This document shows positions 38,501 to 50,600 of a stretch of DNA of 64,000 nt, in pieces. The position numbers and the translations under genes are program-made. The DNA comes from Patiria pectinifera (taxonomy: Eukaryota > Echinodermata > Asteroidea > Valvatida > Asterinidae). The stretch lies in assembly GCA_029964075.1 (NCBI GenBank), contig CM057129.1:27457430-27521429 (forward strand), read 5' to 3'. Within the stretch, counting starts at the first letter, position 1, and the number at the start of each line of letters is the position of its first letter. Under the pieces are notes generated by a model. That model had not been told where the DNA came from. It did not search any database and saw nothing but the letters and a program-made list of their open reading frames with translations.

Positions 38501-41500
38501 CTTTTCTTTTTTCTCTTTTTTTTTTTTTCCTTTTTTTTTTTTTTTTTTTTTTGCTTTTCCAGTGGGGGGAAAGTGCCCCCGCTTGCCCCCCCCCCTCGCG
38601 ATGCCCATGACAATCGTGAAAGTTTAAGGGATTTGAAGCTTCAGTACGCCAGACAGTTACAGATTAGTCGTTCAAAAACAACGCACGAGTGGAAGCTGAA
38701 CCAATACTATAGAACCGATCAGGCAGAAAGATCACCAAACCAAATGACTATATGTTGGTTAATAGCTCGGGACAAATGCATTCTCGAAACTGCTATAAAC
38801 AAAATAATGATGAAGAGCTGAATACCAATGCATAAGCGAGAAAAGCTGAAAAGGCCATTCATGAGTATATAGGCTACTTATGTAATGTTAATCAAGCAAG
38901 TTAGTAAATCTGAATACTAATTAATTAAGGAATTAAGTCAATCTAAATACTCAAGCTGGATTCAAGAAAGTACGCCAAGGATTTTCAACGTGACGAATAA
39001 ACACTTTTCCCTTCTCTGTGATTCAAGGCTCTAGGCATCCACGGCATGCCCAAGACGGAGGGTCAGCCCAACCACATCCTCATCATCCTGACAGTCATTC
39101 TCGCTGTTTACTTCTTCTTCGTGTTTGAGCGGGTGATGTCACTCTGTCTAAAGGGCAAGCCCCACGGCCACGGTCACGTCCATTCTCGTCCCAGGCGAGA
39201 GGTATGACCCTTTTTTGTATTTTTCTAAATTTATTATTATTATTTTTTTAAAAATAGAAACACCCTATTAATTGCATGGGGTAAGAGCCACTAAAGGTAC
39301 AGGGCTACTAAAATAAGGACACAAAGATAGACAAAGAGTTACTTGTCGCTGTACCCAAAAAGCACACTTGAGCGGTACTAGAGAGGTACCTGGTATATCT
39401 TGGTTCTTGGTTGGTTCTTCTCCTAAATACTCCACGCGGGAGTTTGTACAAGACTGAGGCCAGAAACACCGGGGCAAACCCTTTCTCTGAGCGATAAGTG
39501 TTTACTTGGTACTTTTACGTGCATTACACAACACACGGTACCTACGACTTTACGTCCCATCCGAAGGACGAAGCATAATGGTTAAGTGCCTTGCTTAAGA
39601 GCACAAGTGTCCGCCGGCGGGCTCGAACCCACGTCACTGTTGCCTCTGTAACACAAGAACATGAGTCTGGTGCTCTTAACCGCTAGGCCATGACACTCCA
39701 TATACTTAACCTAATCAAAAAGCATCCGAAGGGGCTATGATTACAAATCATGCTCGATGAAGAGCTGCTTGGTCAAGGACAGGGGGATCAGCACAGATGT
39801 TGCCCTGTACTACCCAAGTTAAACGAAACGAAACGTATTATTTTAGTTATTTGCCATTTTTGATGCTGTCCAGCTCTTGTACCTCGTAGTTTCAACAAAA
39901 TTGACAGGTAAACTTAAGTAGGTTTTTAACCCAAAGCCTGTGTTGTCTAGCTTTCTCAGTGGCGTATCCAGCTTTTGATGTCGGGGAGGGGGGCAACCGC
40001 ACTCATACATCTGAGCCGAAATGTAGATATTTTTTCCGGATGCACTTGGCCTCCGTTCGTAAAATCAAAAATCAGCGGGAGGGGGAGGGGTATCACACCA
40101 GTGAACATGAGCCATTGCAGAGGCGCACGTGTTGCTGCCCACGTGCCAAATGGGCGGCACTTAATTGGATTGCACCTCAACTCGCGTGACTCCTTTCTTT
40201 CAGACTTTCATCGAAGACGACGAATGCGGGACGCATCTTGATGCGATGAAGGAAGTCAGCGAGAAATACCATCACGAGAGCACGAAAACTGATGAAAACC
40301 ACGATGGAAAGCAGGATGACCAGGACACGATATCAAACAAAGAGGTAAGACAGTAAATACGGGAGGCAGATCTTAGGAGTACAGACAGGTGCAAGGGCGG
40401 ATCCAGAACCGAATTTTCGGCGGGCCAAGAGGGCTCAAATATTTATTTTTTTAAAAGGGGAAGGGGAGTAATATCGTGCGCTATGCCAACAATATAATAT
40501 TAAAACTAAAATGTATGTGTAGCTGATGGCTTGCGAGGGAGGTACACGTTTTGATTTATTTCCTGAAAATTTGAGACAAAAAGGTGTCTTCGCTCCTCCG
40601 ATAAAAAAAAATCGTGGGGGCAATTATAGTAAACAGAACGTGAGTGGCAATTGTGACACTATTATTGTTATCATTATTTTGGATGGGCAATGGAAAGTAA
40701 TAACTTCGCAATGTCTTTAAGCTGCTAACACCTGTATTGGAATGCAAACATTGCTTGAAGTAGTAAAAGAAGAAGAAATAAAACCAGACTTAACTAATCC
40801 TTGTTATCCTGGCGGAAGTTAAGTAGATTTGTAATGATTAAGTAACATTGCAAACTGCCGATTTTGACAAAAGTCTAGCCAATTGCTAGCCATGAAATGT
40901 CAGTCGTTTACAGAGGAACATTCTCGATGGACTGGAAGCCCGTGCCATCACAGTTAAATGCCATTGAATGTCTTTCCGGCCTCAACAATACTTTATTTTG
41001 TCTTCTGAAAAGGTGGAGGAAACGACAACCAAAGAAATGAAATTGGACAAAGACAAAGAAGCCGCCTCTGAATTACCAAAATCTCAACAGACAATATTTG
41101 GTGAGAGTAAAGTTCTTTCCTTGAGACGAGTTGGTTAAGTTTGCAAAGGCCACATGGTATAGGCGCAGTGTACACCCCAGGGTTTACCAATAATGACAGT
41201 TAGCGCACTTGGGTCACCTTTAGCACTGACGTCAATGTAAATTTGGTAAACTCATTTAGAATAACCGTATCATTTGCGTGAATGGGTCCAAGGGTCTAGA
41301 ACCGCGTCGGGGTCATTTAAAAGGAGATCATTATCATCTATTTTAGGGATCCAAACATGGCTATCTATATAAAGACTTGAAATGAAAAACAAATGTCATA
41401 AATGTAAGCAATTAGGCCTACTTTATGGCAGGAAGTATGAGAAATAAAAATAAACTGAGTAAACCTCAAGTATTACCAAAGATTACATATTTTAACTATC

Positions 41501-44500
41501 TTCTTTGAGATGTGCTAAGTCCCAAACTACTTTGATCTCCTTAAAATCAACGTCAACGCTTCCACCTGGTAGTGTAAGATGACATTCATCACTTCGGAAT
41601 CAAGTAGGCATTTTCTAATATTATTTAATTATTGCCCCAAACAGCGCATTAACAATCCCAATAACAACATTGATATGACCAAATGTTTTTTAAAAATCAT
41701 CGAGACATATGTTCGAAAATTTCGTTTTATTTCTTTTCAAATAAACATTACTTTTTCGCAGGAAAACAGTGTTTACGACCAACATATATTATTTGTGTCT
41801 ATCTGCGCCTATAAAGGTTATATAGAAAATATTCTAGTACTGGAGTAGAAAAAGGGTCCTCGTTTTCTTGCTGTTTTGTAATGTAGCTCTTTCGTTTGTG
41901 TATATAGGACTGAACATGCTGTCAGTCATGGTGTTAATCGGGGACGTAGTCCATAACATCACTGACGGTATAACCATTGGTGTGTCCTTCGTCAACGGTC
42001 CCTTCGCTGGTATCTCGACGACCATAGCCGTCTTCTTCCACGAGGTTCCCCATGAAATCGGTAAGCTTTAGTAGGACATCCTTTTATAGTAAAAGGTGAT
42101 ACACTGACTAACCACACTAATACTGGTTAGTCAGTCAGCGTTTAGCTGCGCGCGGGGCATGCGACTGAAACGGGAGCTTCCCGCTTCAACGCCTTCCGTC
42201 GCTGACCGTGTCTAAGGGCTTACTCTCGAATTTCCAAAGCGTGAAACTACATAGGGACCCGAGACGTTTTGGACTGAAAATAATTAGTTTGAGATGGATC
42301 GCGATACTTTGGGGGAAAAATCAGTCCAGTGGGTCAAGTAAACTCTCTATTCGATTGAATGAGTTTGGGCCCCTATATAGTTTCGGTCGGATGGAGTGAC
42401 TTTTAACTCGAACAGCCGTGTGGATGCGAAGTCCAATTTCTAAGGGTTACGTAATATTTTATTTTGAATGAATCAACACGCACACGCACACAGGCATGAG
42501 GATGTTCGCAGGTGAAAATCTTTGAAAATAAAAATATCTCCCGTTTGGAAGACCGTATCTTCATGCAACTTTCAACTGTTTCCCTTATAATGTTGCAACT
42601 GTGCTAAAAATCGTTTTGATGTGTTCAGTTGAAATAGGCCTGGCGACTTCCATTTTTAAAAGTTGTAACACTGGTGTTTGCAATATCTGTCAATCTTTTC
42701 AAGCCTCACGAATATTTATAAGGTTCCTATCCATTATGATGTGCAGTACAAATTTGGGGAGTAAAAATTTGCAACAACAGATTAAGCTGAAATTCGGAAT
42801 ATATTTAGATGATATGATTTCCAGGATTCTCCTCAAGTTGTTATTTCACGAGCAATGAACACATTGCTCGTGAAATAACAACTTGAGGAGAATCCTGGAA
42901 ATTGAGATAAATACATATAGATTTGGGGACGTGGACGAACGAGTTATTCCCGACTTGAAGCTCAGCTTTACCAGTACATGAATTTCACCACTCTAGTGTC
43001 TAAGTAGGTAATCGGATTAACTTGCTATAACAACCGGGGCGCTTTGGCCTTCGCAATCACACAGCTGCGAACGGTGGATTTTCACTCTTTGAAATTCTAA
43101 AGGTGTGGAACATAAATAGCTGAAGTAGAATCTGCTATATAGTTGACGTCCCGGTCTGTGTTCACCATATGATTATGGGTTGTACACTATAAAAACACCT
43201 AAATCAGATTTGACTAGAAAACAACACATGTGCACCCACTCTGACGACATAGGGGCTAGTCGGACTGTTTCCTTGTCAAAATTTAACTTTAATGTGTATA
43301 GGGACGTACAAACTTTAGGGTGTGTGAACAAAAACTATATTGAAATTAGAGGATTGTATATGAGGACTGTAGGGCTAAACTTGCATACCCCGCGCCCTTC
43401 AAAATTTATTCCAATTTTGGGCGTCTGTAACCCTCTTAAAATGACTTTCATATGAACCCGCCCTGCGAGAGCCGAATTATTGTCAGACAGCCAAATATTG
43501 GAATTTCGTGAAGAGGTGGATTTTTTTTCGTTTCATGTCTCATTTTCCTTCAAAAGTGAATAACTTTTGTATTGCTACTGAGGAAAATAGTAAAAATCTA
43601 TGTTGTTGTTGAGGTAAAACACGAAAACAGCACAGGGAATTCATCTTTAATTAATGCAGCAGATATGGGCCTAGTGACATTATAGGCCAGTAGTGTCAGA
43701 ACCGTTGTTCACATCGGCCACTTAATTTCAGGTGATTTTGCTGTGTTGCTTCGGAGCGGTGTTTCATTCAGGAAGGCCATGCTGTGTAGCCTGATCAGTA
43801 ACGTGATAGGCTTTGCCGGGCTCTATGCCGGGCTCCTCCTGGGCAGCGAGAATGTCATCCAGAGGTGGATATTCGCCGCTACCGCTGGAATGTTCCTCTA
43901 TATAGCTTTAGTCAGCCTGGTATGAAAAACAGTGATTTTGTTCCAATAAAAAAAATTCATAGTTAGCTAGTAATGAGAAGCAAGTTTTATAACAGGGGTC
44001 CATTTTTAACGAGAATGACTTCATCTGTACCGTTTAGCTATCCATCTATCCGAGTCCAATCCAAATAGATGCATGCAATGCCAGGCAGCTGCTACATCCA
44101 ATCCCATGCCCTTCCGGTAGGCAGCAAATCTTTCTACCAGCAACAACAAAGCCATCAAGCTAATAACCCAGCCTAGCTAGCGTGAAGCATGCGTGGTCAT
44201 TATATCCCATAAATTATGTAAAAAGCCAGAAACCCACAGCGTTTCGTATATATACTGGGCACTCGGGCAGTCTTCTTTGACCGGTCACATCGAGTCAGCC
44301 GAGGAGGCATGAAGCTCGCAAGCTAGAAAACCTACAATAATACAAAATCCTATTTTATTCATGTACTGCATTCTTAAACCACCCCCCCCCCAAAAAAAAC
44401 TTTTTTATCATGTACTATTCTGGTCATTCTTTTCATGTACTGTATTGTGATATTTGTATGTATGATGGTAAATGATTTAGTAAATTTGTATTTCTGATTT

Positions 44501-45022
44501 TGTGTTTTTAATTTGTACGCATTGTGACAATTTAGGCTACAAACACAATGTTAAAAAACTAGAATAATAATAATAATAACCTGCAGCCTGCCAGAAGCAC
44601 TTCAGGCAGCATTTGTTAGCTTGGGTTGGATAGGCTTTGGTTTTGACAAGTTGTAGAACGTTTGTTTTCGTAATGCTGCAGCAGTACGCTGTGAAAAGGA
44701 AGGAGGTGATTGTAACTTTGCCACTTACAAATGCATTCCAAGGGCTGAAGTTAAAACATATATTTGAAGGACCCGTTCAAAGGTCTCCAAACAGCTCAGG
44801 CAACCACCTTAATGTATTATTTCCTTAAGGGTGCATATCTTGACAACTTCCTTGTGTTTACATCCTTTGATTCCACAGGTTCCGGAGATGAACCAACAAG
44901 CGGAAGAGGCTGAGCGAAACCCCTGGAGGGTCTTCTTGAGACATAACATCGGGTTGCTACTAGGCTGGGCCGTCATGTTGGCACTCGGGGTTTACGAGCA
45001 ATACACCGAGCATTTGTTTTAA
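32503..45022 (+). CDS. slc39a: Zinc transporter, ZIP family LIV-1 group (SLC39A4/8/12/14-like)
   Basis: Imports zinc (or related divalent metals) into the cytosol across plasma or organelle membranes. It is complete: 617 aa in 11 exons (32503-32763, 33673-33943, 35973-36085, 36367-36517, 38121-38290, 39028-39201, 40204-40344, 41013-41100, 41908-42060, 43732-43919, 44879-45022), and all phases agree. Layout: signal peptide (1-27), a cysteine-bearing extracellular domain with ICPSLIQQITQGC as in ZIP4/8/12/14, TM1-2 (about 266-320, ending HLLPE), TM3, a His-rich loop (HGHGHVH) followed by an acidic region, TM4 with HNITDG (472-477), TM5 with HEVPHE (501-506), and TM6-8 ending EQYTEHLF. HEXPHE (not EEXPHE) argues for ZIP4/ZIP12-like rather than ZIP8/14. 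The usual DM/EMLPEM after TM7 is SLVPEM. The start has a fair context (GCAATGG) and directly precedes the signal peptide. AATAAA at 45489 is a possible poly(A) signal. Confidence 0.93.
33180..33455. mobile_element. TIR element with a tRNA-like core, in intron 1 of the zinc transporter
   Basis: The ends are inverted: TCAGTGTGGTCCCGAGTA (33190) and the reverse complement of TCAGTGTTGTCCCGAGTA near 33446, followed by GAGAAAAA(C/T)TACTCGGGTAA on each side. Just inside the left end, on the minus strand, lies a tRNA-like unit (33225-33290) with A box TGGTCGAGTGG and B box GGTTCGAGTC. The mix of TIRs and a pol III promoter is unusual. Confidence 0.6.
35530..35600 (+). repeat. SINE 3' tail fragment
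   Basis: AAAGTGCCTTGAGCACCTCA...TGCGCTTTATAAATGTCC...ATTATTAT is the typical tail of dispersed SINE-like repeats. It lies in intron 2 of the zinc transporter. No head was found. Confidence 0.45.
36635..36864 (-). mobile_element. hAT-like MITE, CATGGGC family, in intron 4
   Basis: This 230-bp element is flanked by a perfect 8-bp duplication GACGTCGG (36627-36634, 36865-36872). Its ends are CATGGGC and GCCCATG; the right end, read inversely, is CATGGGCGTCGCCAGGATTT. It has long C and A runs inside. The 8-bp duplication fits the hAT superfamily. Confidence 0.75.
37385..37480 (-). repeat. tRNA-derived SINE head in intron 4
   Basis: On the minus strand, GAAGTAGTCCTGACTTCTAA followed by GATCCGAGTTCGAGTCTCAG resembles an anticodon arm and a T-arm/B box. 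The stems are imperfect, so it is a SINE relic rather than a tRNA gene. Confidence 0.5.
37541..37906 (-). repeat. SINE with tRNA-like head, intron 4
   Basis: Minus strand: head from TGGAGTGCTGTGGCCTCGTG with A box GTTAAGGGCACTGG and B box GGTTCGAGTCC; then a body with CCCTTGAGCAAGGCACTTTG and CACCCAGGAGTAAATGGGTA; then a tail of ATTATTATC repeats. The order head-body-tail over 360 bases is that of an intact SINE. Confidence 0.75.
38327..38609 (+). mobile_element. hAT-like MITE, CATGGGC family, intron 5
   Basis: This is the same family as 36635-36864 but in the opposite orientation. It starts CATGGGCGTCGCCAGGATTT and ends GCGATGCCCATG. The two copies share the TCTAGAGGGGG and CTCGATTTATCAGTTTTAGA words. 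The interior has long T and C runs. The target duplication is degenerate (ACAAT shared). Confidence 0.65.
39280..39700 (-). repeat. SINE with tRNA-like head, intron 6
   Basis: Minus strand: TGGAGTGTCATGGCCTAGCG, GGTTAAGAGCACCAG and GGTTCGAGCCC give A and B boxes, then GCTCTTAAGCAAGGCACTTA and CCTTCGGATGGGACGTAAAG, and a long unique tail. The head and first body domain match the SINE at 37541-37906, while the tail differs, so they are related subfamilies. Confidence 0.75.
39955..40165. repeat. GTGGCGTATCCAG-type dispersed repeat
   Basis: It starts GTGGCGTATCCAGCTTTTGA, has a GGGGAGGGGGGCAA run, then CCGGATGCACTTGGCCTCCG. The last words recur at about 57693-57710 inside another copy that starts GGGGCGGATCCAGGAATTTT. 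It is a dispersed family of unknown class. Confidence 0.5.
42817..42902. repeat. Perfect 41-bp-arm hairpin in intron 9
   Basis: Left arm 42817-42857 and right arm 42862-42902 are exact reverse complements with a 4-nt loop (AACA). A smaller dyad, ACTGACTAACC/GGTTAGTCAGT, lies upstream near 42101-42137. There is no coding role. Confidence 0.9.
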
Positions 45023-46655
45023 AGAAAAGTACCTTAGGCGATGGCTCCGCTCAATGAAAGCTACAATCCTGGCCAATTTTTGCTTGGCCCCCAACCCCCT
45101 GGCTACCGCCGAGTGTTGTCTTTCTTGACATGGTGTATGCTCCATCAGCTGGAGAGAACAGCATTGACCGGGGGAGCGAGGGAGTGGGTGACCGTCGGAG
45201 GCTAAGGAAGTGTCCCCACCATTTTGGCCGGGATTGTAGATAGATAACCACTTTATCTGGTCAAAAGTGCAGCTTAAGAGAAAATGTATTTCAAGTATAT
45301 GCTGAAAGACACATAGGATCATCATTGCATTTATTCAAAAAGTTACACTCAAAAACTTTACTTGTATTTACGATCGTACTGGCACTAAACACCCCATGAA
45401 ATTGTTCAATATGGCTTATTGTCATTTAAATGAAATCAAGAAATGTAGGTGATTTCTAACGATCGGTCAATTGACTGATTTTTTTGGAAATAAACAGGTA
45501 AAGGACAAAATCGTATGTCGTGATCGAAAGGTTGTGCGTGGTTTTCCATTGTTTTTTCAGAAAGAGTAAATTACAAACCAGTGAGTTGAACTTTAACAGG
45601 TAAGGTTGCCCCTTCCACCTTTTGGATGCGCTACTGGACGTCGTTTAGGCTCTTAATGGATATTCTCTAAACCATAGAATGATGAACCATTTGAATGATT
45701 ATCAGTTGCAATCAGGCATCCCTAGAATTTTGTATCAATTAATTTTTTGAAATATATTTTTTAAGCGTTTACAATAGGTAATCTCATGACCTGTATTCAA
45801 AAGTCATTTCATTTATGAAAATTCAACCAATTACATTGTTTGTTTTCTCTTTAATACATGTGCATGCTAATATAATTCACATTTATACTATGATTAGAAA
45901 TAATATGTACTACAATTAATAAAAGTTGTTGAAGTTATTGAAATTTAAAACAATCCAAACACTTTTTTGGCAGAGTTATTTTTTTCCTTTGTGAAATTTA
46001 CCTTTCTGAACTTAAGAATATTTGTGATCATATAGCCAAGCTACATGTACATGGACTTACAGTACACAGTTAACTGAAAATATAATAATGCACATTACAC
46101 AGTTCTTAAAAATATTCCCAAAAATAAAATATTCCACCAGTTGACATATATTTTAAATTGTAGGGATAATTTCTGTACAAACGAAAAAATCTTTCATACT
46201 TGTTTTTAACAACCATGCATGTAAATCAACCTAACCACTAGTTTACATGACGTTTTGGCTGTAAAAAAACACATTTAAAACTGACCTTAACGTATTTATA
46301 CTTAAGTAAACTGGCCTAATTCTTACACAGATTTGATACAAGGGCAGATCCAAGGCGGTTGATTGTCGTGACGGTGGCTAAACACCCCTAACCCTCTCAC
46401 TGACCAATATCAATTATTTATGAACTAGCAAAGAATTAAAAAATATTATCATGTTCCTAGAGTAACGTCACCATTACACCTCTTGATCAGTTGCTTTAGG
46501 CCCTTTGGACTTTCATGCATTGACTGCGACCCCCCGCCCCCCTCCGAACAAATCTTGGAACATCCCAGTCAACTCCTTTGCGATACCCCTGATTCACCAC
46601 TGTCATACAACCGTATGCCAACTTGTATTCCTCTCAAGCTGCTACTATTATGTAC
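45023..46655. other. Intergenic region after the zinc transporter
   Basis: The first 470 bases are probably 3' UTR (AATAAA at 45489). The rest is AT-rich and shows no gene. GGGCAGATCCAAGG near 46343 is a diverged form of the dispersed GGGCGGATCCAG motif. Confidence 0.5.
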
Positions 46656-46661
46656 CAGAAT

Positions 46662-47474
46662 TTAATTCGGGTCATGTTTAATCATACTAAGATGAGATGG
46701 CAGCTTTGTTGCCATGGCATCCGCATCAGGGTGGTACTTCCTGAAAGTGTCCATCTGACCCCTGGACAATGCATCCGCAGCCAAGTGATACGGGTTACAC
46801 TTTTTATCCTTCCCACATAACAACTTCACATCCAAATCTATCTCAAAGCTCAGCGCCCTTGATTTAATCTCGTCAAACAAAGGTTTGGTGTTTGGGTTTC
46901 CGCAGTTGCTCTTTGTATTGAAACTCAATACTACTTCGCGATGATCGCAGAAAACTTGAATGCAGCAACCAGCCCAGTCTGCCCCAAATGCTTCGATGCT
47001 ACACAAAATGGCGTAAGTTTCACAAAAGTCAGGCTTGGGCTTGTATTCTTTGAGGCATTCTTCGGTCCACTGACCCTTTACCCATTTTTTACCCCACACA
47101 CAGCCGATGCCAAAGCGGCTGGCATCTGTGTATACACTAATGACTTGCTTTTTACTACTGGATGCATACATACAGCCTGGTTGTTGGAAAGCATGGTCTT
47201 GTTGCCCTAAGTACACAGGTACATGCTTACCATTCTTAACTTTGTGACCCACCCGTAAAATACTACACTCGGTGAACCGGCAAAGTTGCTGACTGAGTAA
47301 ATTTGGTGCCAAGCTCAAATGGCATTTTGGATTAGACAGACGCGTTAACTCTGGTCTCCAACTGCCAAAAGCTGACAGCTGCTGTCTGATAAAAGATTGC
47401 TGCACAAGAGCGGCATGCCTTGGCCCAGCAGTTGACAGCATGCTTCCAATTTTCCTGGCATGTTGAGACCACAT
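46662..47474 (-). mobile_element. Retroelement RNase H fragment (DIRS-like)
   Basis: Uninterrupted 270-codon frame. From about residue 110 on it is an RNase H domain: VYTDASRFGIGCVWG (first Asp), a Glu in CETYAIL, VFCDHREVV (second Asp) and HLAADALSRGQ (last Asp), then MDTFRKYHPDAD. The ADALSR ending followed by an aromatic/basic tail is typical of DIRS-type and some Gypsy-type RT/RNase H polyproteins. No RT fingers or palm precede it; the N-terminal 100 residues are not recognisable. All four catalytic acids are present although the element is truncated. It lies just after the glutaredoxin-like gene on the same strand. Confidence 0.7.
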
Positions 47475-47613
47475 GTTATTTAGTCAGGTGAAAAGTTTCT
47501 GCGTTGCGGAAAAAAATTGGTGAGTGAAAGTGATGATGAAGGTTTTGGAATGGTTGCAAACTGTCACTGATGGTAGTTGATAGTGGATTCTTGCGATCAC
47601 CTGCCCGTGTCGT

Positions 47614-50600
47614 TCAGTCAACGGCACTCTGCTCGTACTCTGCAAGGACCTTCTTGAACAGCTCTTCGTCTACACGATGCTTCATCAGAAACTCCCCGTT
47701 GAAGTGGAAGACCGGGATGTCGTAGCGATACCTCTTGAAGTACGCCCTGTTTTCAGGTTTGGTGATGTAGACTTCCTCCAAGACAAACTGTAAATGTTTG
47801 AAGTCATGATTCAAATAAGATTTGCAACAATTTTGGAATAATGTTTATCACTGATGATACAACTCCAGTGAACAAATATACGATTATTTCTCAATTCCAT
47901 GAGGCAGGATGTATACATGGACAGTTATACATGTAGGAGTACATTTTCAAGACTACAAGTACAGGCAAAATAACCCCCTCCCTTTTTCTGAATGAACAAA
48001 TCCTTTTCAAAGGAAGAAAACCCGAGGACAAGGATGACCTCATATGAAACAATAAGTTATCTTTGCATTGATACAAGAATATTGTTCACGGAGGCAGGGA
48101 CAGACAGTTTTTGAAACAGTTACGACTTGATTTCTCGAATGGCACTGAACAATTTCGTACTGAACAACTGGTGCAGCTTTTTGACAAAAATAATTCTGTA
48201 AGCAACTAAAGCACAGGGTACTCAATACGCACACCAAAAGTTTCACCAAAAAATCAAAGCAAAACAACGTACCCATCATTCCTATCCTATTTGAAACTAA
48301 TCAATAAACTTACCAACTTTCCCTCAAAACGACACACAAGAACTGCCTGCTGTCACAAGTACACTGATCGATGAACAGTTTGTAAAATTCTTTGATATAG
48401 TTTTTTGATTTGCTCCTTCTTCATGTTTTTAGCAAGTCACTTATATAGGGTAGGCCCACATTTGACAACAAGTGACATCATGGGAAATTGCTCATTGAAT
48501 ACTGCATTTCTCAGAGGGGGAATTCCCACCAAAGATGAATCACCATTAAAAATATGTTCCCCCCACCCCCAGCCTTCAATGTTCATCACAACACAGTAAA
48601 GCATTTACTACCATGGTGCTTAAATGTAACCGAATGATATAAAAGAAAGTTTCTGTTTTCTGTATAAAAATTCCCTCCTAGAAATATTCACACTACAGAA
48701 AAAGGAAAGTCTTAAGTATCCATTTTGGGATAGAACTGATTGTGATCTACCTTTAACAGTTAAGGAAGCTTTGGAATTCATGTGTAGGCGATACTACGAC
48801 ACTACAGTACATGTACATGGAATATGTATGGTCTACGCTGACTTCCTGTGCATTTAAGCACCGCCAAACATGGGCTAATGCCAAAATTCAGTTAGAACGG
48901 AGTTTGGAACTTAAAATTATTTAAAGCAGAGGGCTGTTCTTTAAGGGAACATGGCACAGTGAGACTGATCTTATACTGTACACACTTTCAGCAATGTACG
49001 TAATTGGGGTCCCACATTTGGAGGGCATCGTTTTCTGGAGGAGGGGCAGGCACTTCAAGTGATGTTTTTTTACAAATTAGAAGTTAAAGTTTGCACTTCA
49101 CAAATTTTGATTGGGGGGGAGACCTTGGAACATGCCTTGATTAGGAGGAGGAAGGGGGGGGGGGCAAACCCCCGTCCCCCTAAGTTCTGCCACTGATTTT
49201 CAGTGGACGATGCTCTATTACATGTATCTGTCAGAGACTACTTCCTGTTCCTGTCGACTGAGGTTTCAAAATGGTTTCAAAAGTGAGAAACAATGATCAG
49301 ATAACCTGTAATGTCATGGAAGTGGGCAGTGGTTTGTCATTTGTTGCTAAGGCTCTGTCATTGTTTCTTCCTGTTTATAAAACTATTGTCACAGACTTAT
49401 GGATGTTTAGGTCAACAATGGAAATTACATGATTTTGCAGAATCTATTGAATGAGAAGCGTGGGAACTATTATTCTCTTTATGTATATGCATGCACTTCC
49501 CAAAATTTAAAAAATGTGAATCTTTTTTGTTCAATGATTCGTTTAAAGCTAAAAATCGTGAAAGAGGATATGTTTCAGCTTGGCAGAAAAAAAAGTTAAC
49601 CATGAGAATGACAAAGTGATCAAGGCATGGGTTTGAGATACAAACTAAATACATGTACATACACATGTAGTACATATGTCTGTGTAAGGCTCACAATGCA
49701 GGATTTACACATTCAAAGTTACTTTGACCATGTGAAACATGTACAATGTATACATTGTACATGGAAGGCAAAGTATTAGTTTGTAATGATGCATGTCCAA
49801 AGTTCCAACCGAATGTTTGATATGCTCTGTGACTTTATGAAAACATCTGCACTTTGTTTTCCAAAATGGTAAAATTGCCACGATGTGAAAAGACAGTGTA
49901 CAGTTGGAGAACAGCTGCATGTATTCAGATTATTAGGGCCGTCCATTTTCGATTAATTTAGTATTCGAGTACCCGAAAATATGTATGACCGAATATTCGG
50001 ATATTCAAAACTGCCTCCTGTAAATGCGTATTGCGCTGGTAAAAAAACAGATGTACGAAGAGAGCGTCACTGACAAAAAAGTGGCACTTGACAAAAAGCG
50101 CATAATTAACTTTACAATAAAATAAAACAACACAGTTGTGTGATTATGGTTTTTTTTAATATTCAAGCTGGCAAAAACCTACTAGAATATTTGGCTGATG
50201 ATTGAGTATTTGATATATTTAGGACAGCCCTAAAGATTATTTGTTATTTTCAGATTATAACATGAAAGATTGAAAAAGAATGAATTGATGGATGATTGTG
50301 TTTAACCCAAACTACACAAAGTAACATCCCAGTTGGGTCAATCCCAACTACAGTTGGAATGATCCCAACTTTTAGTAGTTGGGACCATCCAGACTCTAGT
50401 TGGGATCGATGCTATAGTTTGGGTGTAGACAATACAAAATCAGCACTTGAATAAAATTCTATAAAGTAAAACCATCTTACCCTGTCGCCATATTTCCGTA
50501 AAACCTCTTTCGCATCATCACAGAGTGAGCAATTGTCCTTTGGATTAAAAGACATGGAGAGATAGTTATAAAAAAGTTTGACCAATTTTATTGAAGTTTG

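Noticed and set aside
38428-38821. Phe/Pro-rich frames in zinc transporter intron 5
   Set aside because: They translate the homopolymer C and T runs of a hAT-like MITE.
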